Of a stretch of 5,699 nt of DNA, positions 4,494 through 5,699 are shown in pieces. The DNA is from Desulfurococcales archaeon (GTDB lineage: Archaea > Thermoproteota > Thermoprotei_A > Sulfolobales > Fervidicoccaceae), in the NCBI GenBank assembly GCA_027048265.1, contig JALTXS010000027.1:1-5699 (forward strand). Direction: 5' to 3'. The notes under the pieces were generated by a model. That model saw only the letters and a list, made by a program, of their open reading frames with translations. It did no database searches and had not been told where the DNA came from. Made by a program: the position numbers and the translations under genes. Position 1 is the stretch's first letter. Each line of letters opens with the position of its first letter.

Positions 4494-4516
4494 ACTCGGG
4501 GGCTCCTCCCCCGGGT
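4494..4516 (+). terminator. GC-rich hairpin after rpl12, terminator-like
   Basis: ACTCGGGGG (4494-4502) pairs with CCCCCGGGT (4508-4516) around a 5-nt loop, nine pairs including one G-T wobble. It starts 15 nt after the rpl12 stop and is followed by TTTCCC. Archaeal termination relies mainly on T-runs and this one is short, so the hairpin may equally protect the 3' end of the message. Confidence 0.45.
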
Positions 4517-4534
4517 TTCCCGCCCGCTAGACTT

Positions 4535-4610
4535 CTATCCCCCGATAGTAAATGCGGTGTTTTCTATCATAGATACACGCTTCCCTCCCCAACGTACCGC
4601 TTTCTTGGGG
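4535..4610. other. Dyad-rich non-coding stretch between rpl12 and alaS
   Basis: No gene was found in the 210 bp between rpl12 and alaS. This part holds three further inverted repeats: CTATC/GATAG (4535-4539, 4544-4548), TCTAT-C-ATAGA (4563-4573) and CCCCAA/TTGGGG (4587-4592, 4605-4610). TTCTATC occurs twice (4533-4539 and 4562-4568). The stretch could be operators or an RNA structure. Nothing matches a tRNA, rRNA or C/D-box RNA that I recognise. Confidence 0.35.
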
Positions 4611-4620
4611 GTCCGTCTCC

Positions 4621-4640
4621 GTCTTCGCAAGACTAAATAT
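4621..4640 (+). promoter_or_regulatory. alaS promoter: TATA box abutted by a small dyad
   Basis: TAAATAT (4634-4640) is the best TATA candidate before alaS and predicts initiation near 4662-4665. GTCTT (4621-4625) and AAGAC (4629-4633) form an inverted repeat with a 3-nt centre ending directly at the TATA box, over the position of the BRE. A repressor bound there would block TBP/TFB; this role is inferred from position only. Confidence 0.45.
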
Positions 4641-4689
4641 CAGCCCATGCACAATCATCCCCTGGTAGACTTACGGGAGAGTGGAGGAC

Positions 4690-5699
4690 ATGCCCAGCGG
4701 GGAGAGGCAGGCCGACCCCAGTGAGTACAGGCTCAAGTTCTTCCAGGAGAAGGGCTTTGTGAGGAAAAGGTGCAGCGTCTGCGGCCAGTACTTTTGGACC
4801 CTGGATAGGAATGCCACAACCTGCCAGGACAGCCCCTGCGTGGAGTATTTCTTCGACAAGATACCCGTTAAGAGGAAGCTGAGCGTCAGCGAGGCGAGGA
4901 GCGCGTTCCTCAGGTTCTTCGAGGAGAGGGGACACCGGGTCCTCAGGCCCCGACCCGTGGTGGCGAGGTGGAGGGAGGACCTTTTCCTGACCATAGCGAG
5001 CATAGTGGTCTTCCAGCCCCACGTCACCAACGGTATAGTGCCCCCACCCGCCAACCCCCTGGTCATAAGCCAGCCCTGCATAAGGCTGGAGGACGTGGAC
5101 AACGTTGGCGTGACTATGGGGAGGCACCTAACAATATTCGAGATGGGGGGCCACCATGCCTTCAACCGCGGGGATGACTGGGTTTATTGGAAGGACGAGA
5201 CCGTCAGGTACGCCTTCGAGTTCTTCACCAAGGTCATAGGCATACCCGAGGAGCGCTTGGCCTTCAAGGAGTCCTGGTGGGAGGGCGGGGGCAACGCGGG
5301 CCCCAGCTTCGAGGTCGCCGCGGGGGGGCTTGAGCTCGCCACCCTGGTCTTCATGCAGTACAGGATAGGCGAGGACGGGGGCCTCGAGCCCATCCCCCTC
5401 AAGATAGTTGACACGGGATACGGCGTGGAGAGGATCGCCTGGTTCACCCAGAAGACCCCCACAGCCTTCCACACGATATACGGGGAGCTACTAGGGCTCT
5501 TCAGGAGCAAACTGGGAGTCCCCGAGCCCCCTGGGGAGCTCCTATGGGAGGCCTTCCGCCAGGCTGGCCGCCTGGACCCCGAGGACCCCCGCAGCCTGGG
5601 GGAGTTCATAGAGCGGATAGCGGAGAGGCTCGGCTGGGAACAGGACAGGGTGAGGAGCGTCCTGGAGAGGGAGGCGCGGCTCTACTCCCTCCTAGACCA
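4690..5699 (+). CDS. alaS: Alanyl-tRNA synthetase, archaeal type, C-terminus cut by window edge
   Basis: AlaRS attaches alanine to tRNA-Ala, recognising the G3-U70 pair. The frame is open to the window end: 336 codons plus 2 nt of a protein that usually has about 900 residues. Residues 11-60 are the archaeal N-terminal extension, with a cysteine pattern suggesting zinc binding (C28, C31, C45, C50). The class II catalytic core follows: motif 1 around 74-110 (FLRFFEERGHRVLRPRPVVA), motif 2 around 127-160 (ISQPCIRLEDVDNVG, FEMGGHHAFNR) and motif 3 around 236-251 (LKIVDTGYGVERIAW). The editing, tRNA-binding and oligomerisation domains lie beyond the edge. The ATG at 4690 was chosen. An in-frame GTG at 4681 is a real alternative, because GGAGG (4683-4687) lies only 2 nt before the ATG. 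A TAG at 4666-4668 closes the frame upstream. Confidence 0.95.
   Translation, partial: MPSGERQADPSEYRLKFFQEKGFVRKRCSVCGQYFWTLDRNATTCQDSPCVEYFFDKIPVKRKLSVSEARSAFLRFFEERGHRVLRPRPVVARWREDLFLTIASIVVFQPHVTNGIVPPPANPLVISQPCIRLEDVDNVGVTMGRHLTIFEMGGHHAFNRGDDWVYWKDETVRYAFEFFTKVIGIPEERLAFKESWWEGGGNAGPSFEVAAGGLELATLVFMQYRIGEDGGLEPIPLKIVDTGYGVERIAWFTQKTPTAFHTIYGELLGLFRSKLGVPEPPGELLWEAFRQAGRLDPEDPRSLGEFIERIAERLGWEQDRVRSVLEREARLYSLLD

Noticed and set aside
4633..5165. Two minus-strand frames of 164 codons opposite alaS
   Set aside because: The plus strand carries intact class II synthetase motifs throughout. The minus frames are shadows in alternative registers.

Overview
The window is a hyperthermophile-like archaeal chromosome segment, most likely crenarchaeal (Thermoproteota, Desulfurococcales or Acidilobales type; Aeropyrum is one candidate). 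The pointers are GC-rich coding DNA with ATA as the dominant Ile codon and AGG as the dominant Arg codon, archaeal TATA boxes, GGTGA-type ribosome binding sites, TTG and GTG starts, and the gene order secE-nusG/spt5-rpl11-rpl1-rpl10-rpl12-alaS. The species assignment is inference.

Layout. Positions 1-725 (minus strand) hold the N-terminal part of an exported, membrane-anchored beta-propeller protein that runs off the left edge. Positions 726-896 are a divergent promoter region: two TATA boxes face away from each other, and a 27-bp near-perfect palindrome sits midway between them. Positions 897-4479 (plus strand) hold the secretion/elongation/ribosomal-stalk cluster: SecE, NusG/Spt5, and the ribosomal proteins L11, L1, L10 (P0) and L12 (P1). 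The internal gaps before nusG, rpl1 and rpl12 carry their own TATA-like elements, so the cluster is probably read as several overlapping transcripts. Positions 4480-4689 are a gap dense in inverted repeats, with a terminator-like hairpin and the alaS promoter. Positions 4690-5699 hold the N-terminal 336 codons of alanyl-tRNA synthetase, cut by the right edge.

How the genes work together. SecE is a core subunit of the protein-conducting channel. Spt5/NusG keeps RNA polymerase processive and can link it to the ribosome. L11, L10 and L12 build the ribosomal GTPase-associated centre and stalk, and L1 builds the opposite stalk. AlaRS charges tRNA-Ala. The set is a growth-rate housekeeping cluster.

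Most notable points: (1) rpl12 has no ATG, GTG or TTG start; the homology-supported start is an ATA codon behind an excellent Shine-Dalgarno sequence. (2) rpl10 and rpl12 end in an identical 117-bp stretch. (3) L11 lacks the expected proline/glycine-rich N-domain loop. (4) A 16-nt motif is shared by the rpl1 and rpl12 leaders. (5) The 27-bp dyad lies equidistant from the two divergent TATA boxes.
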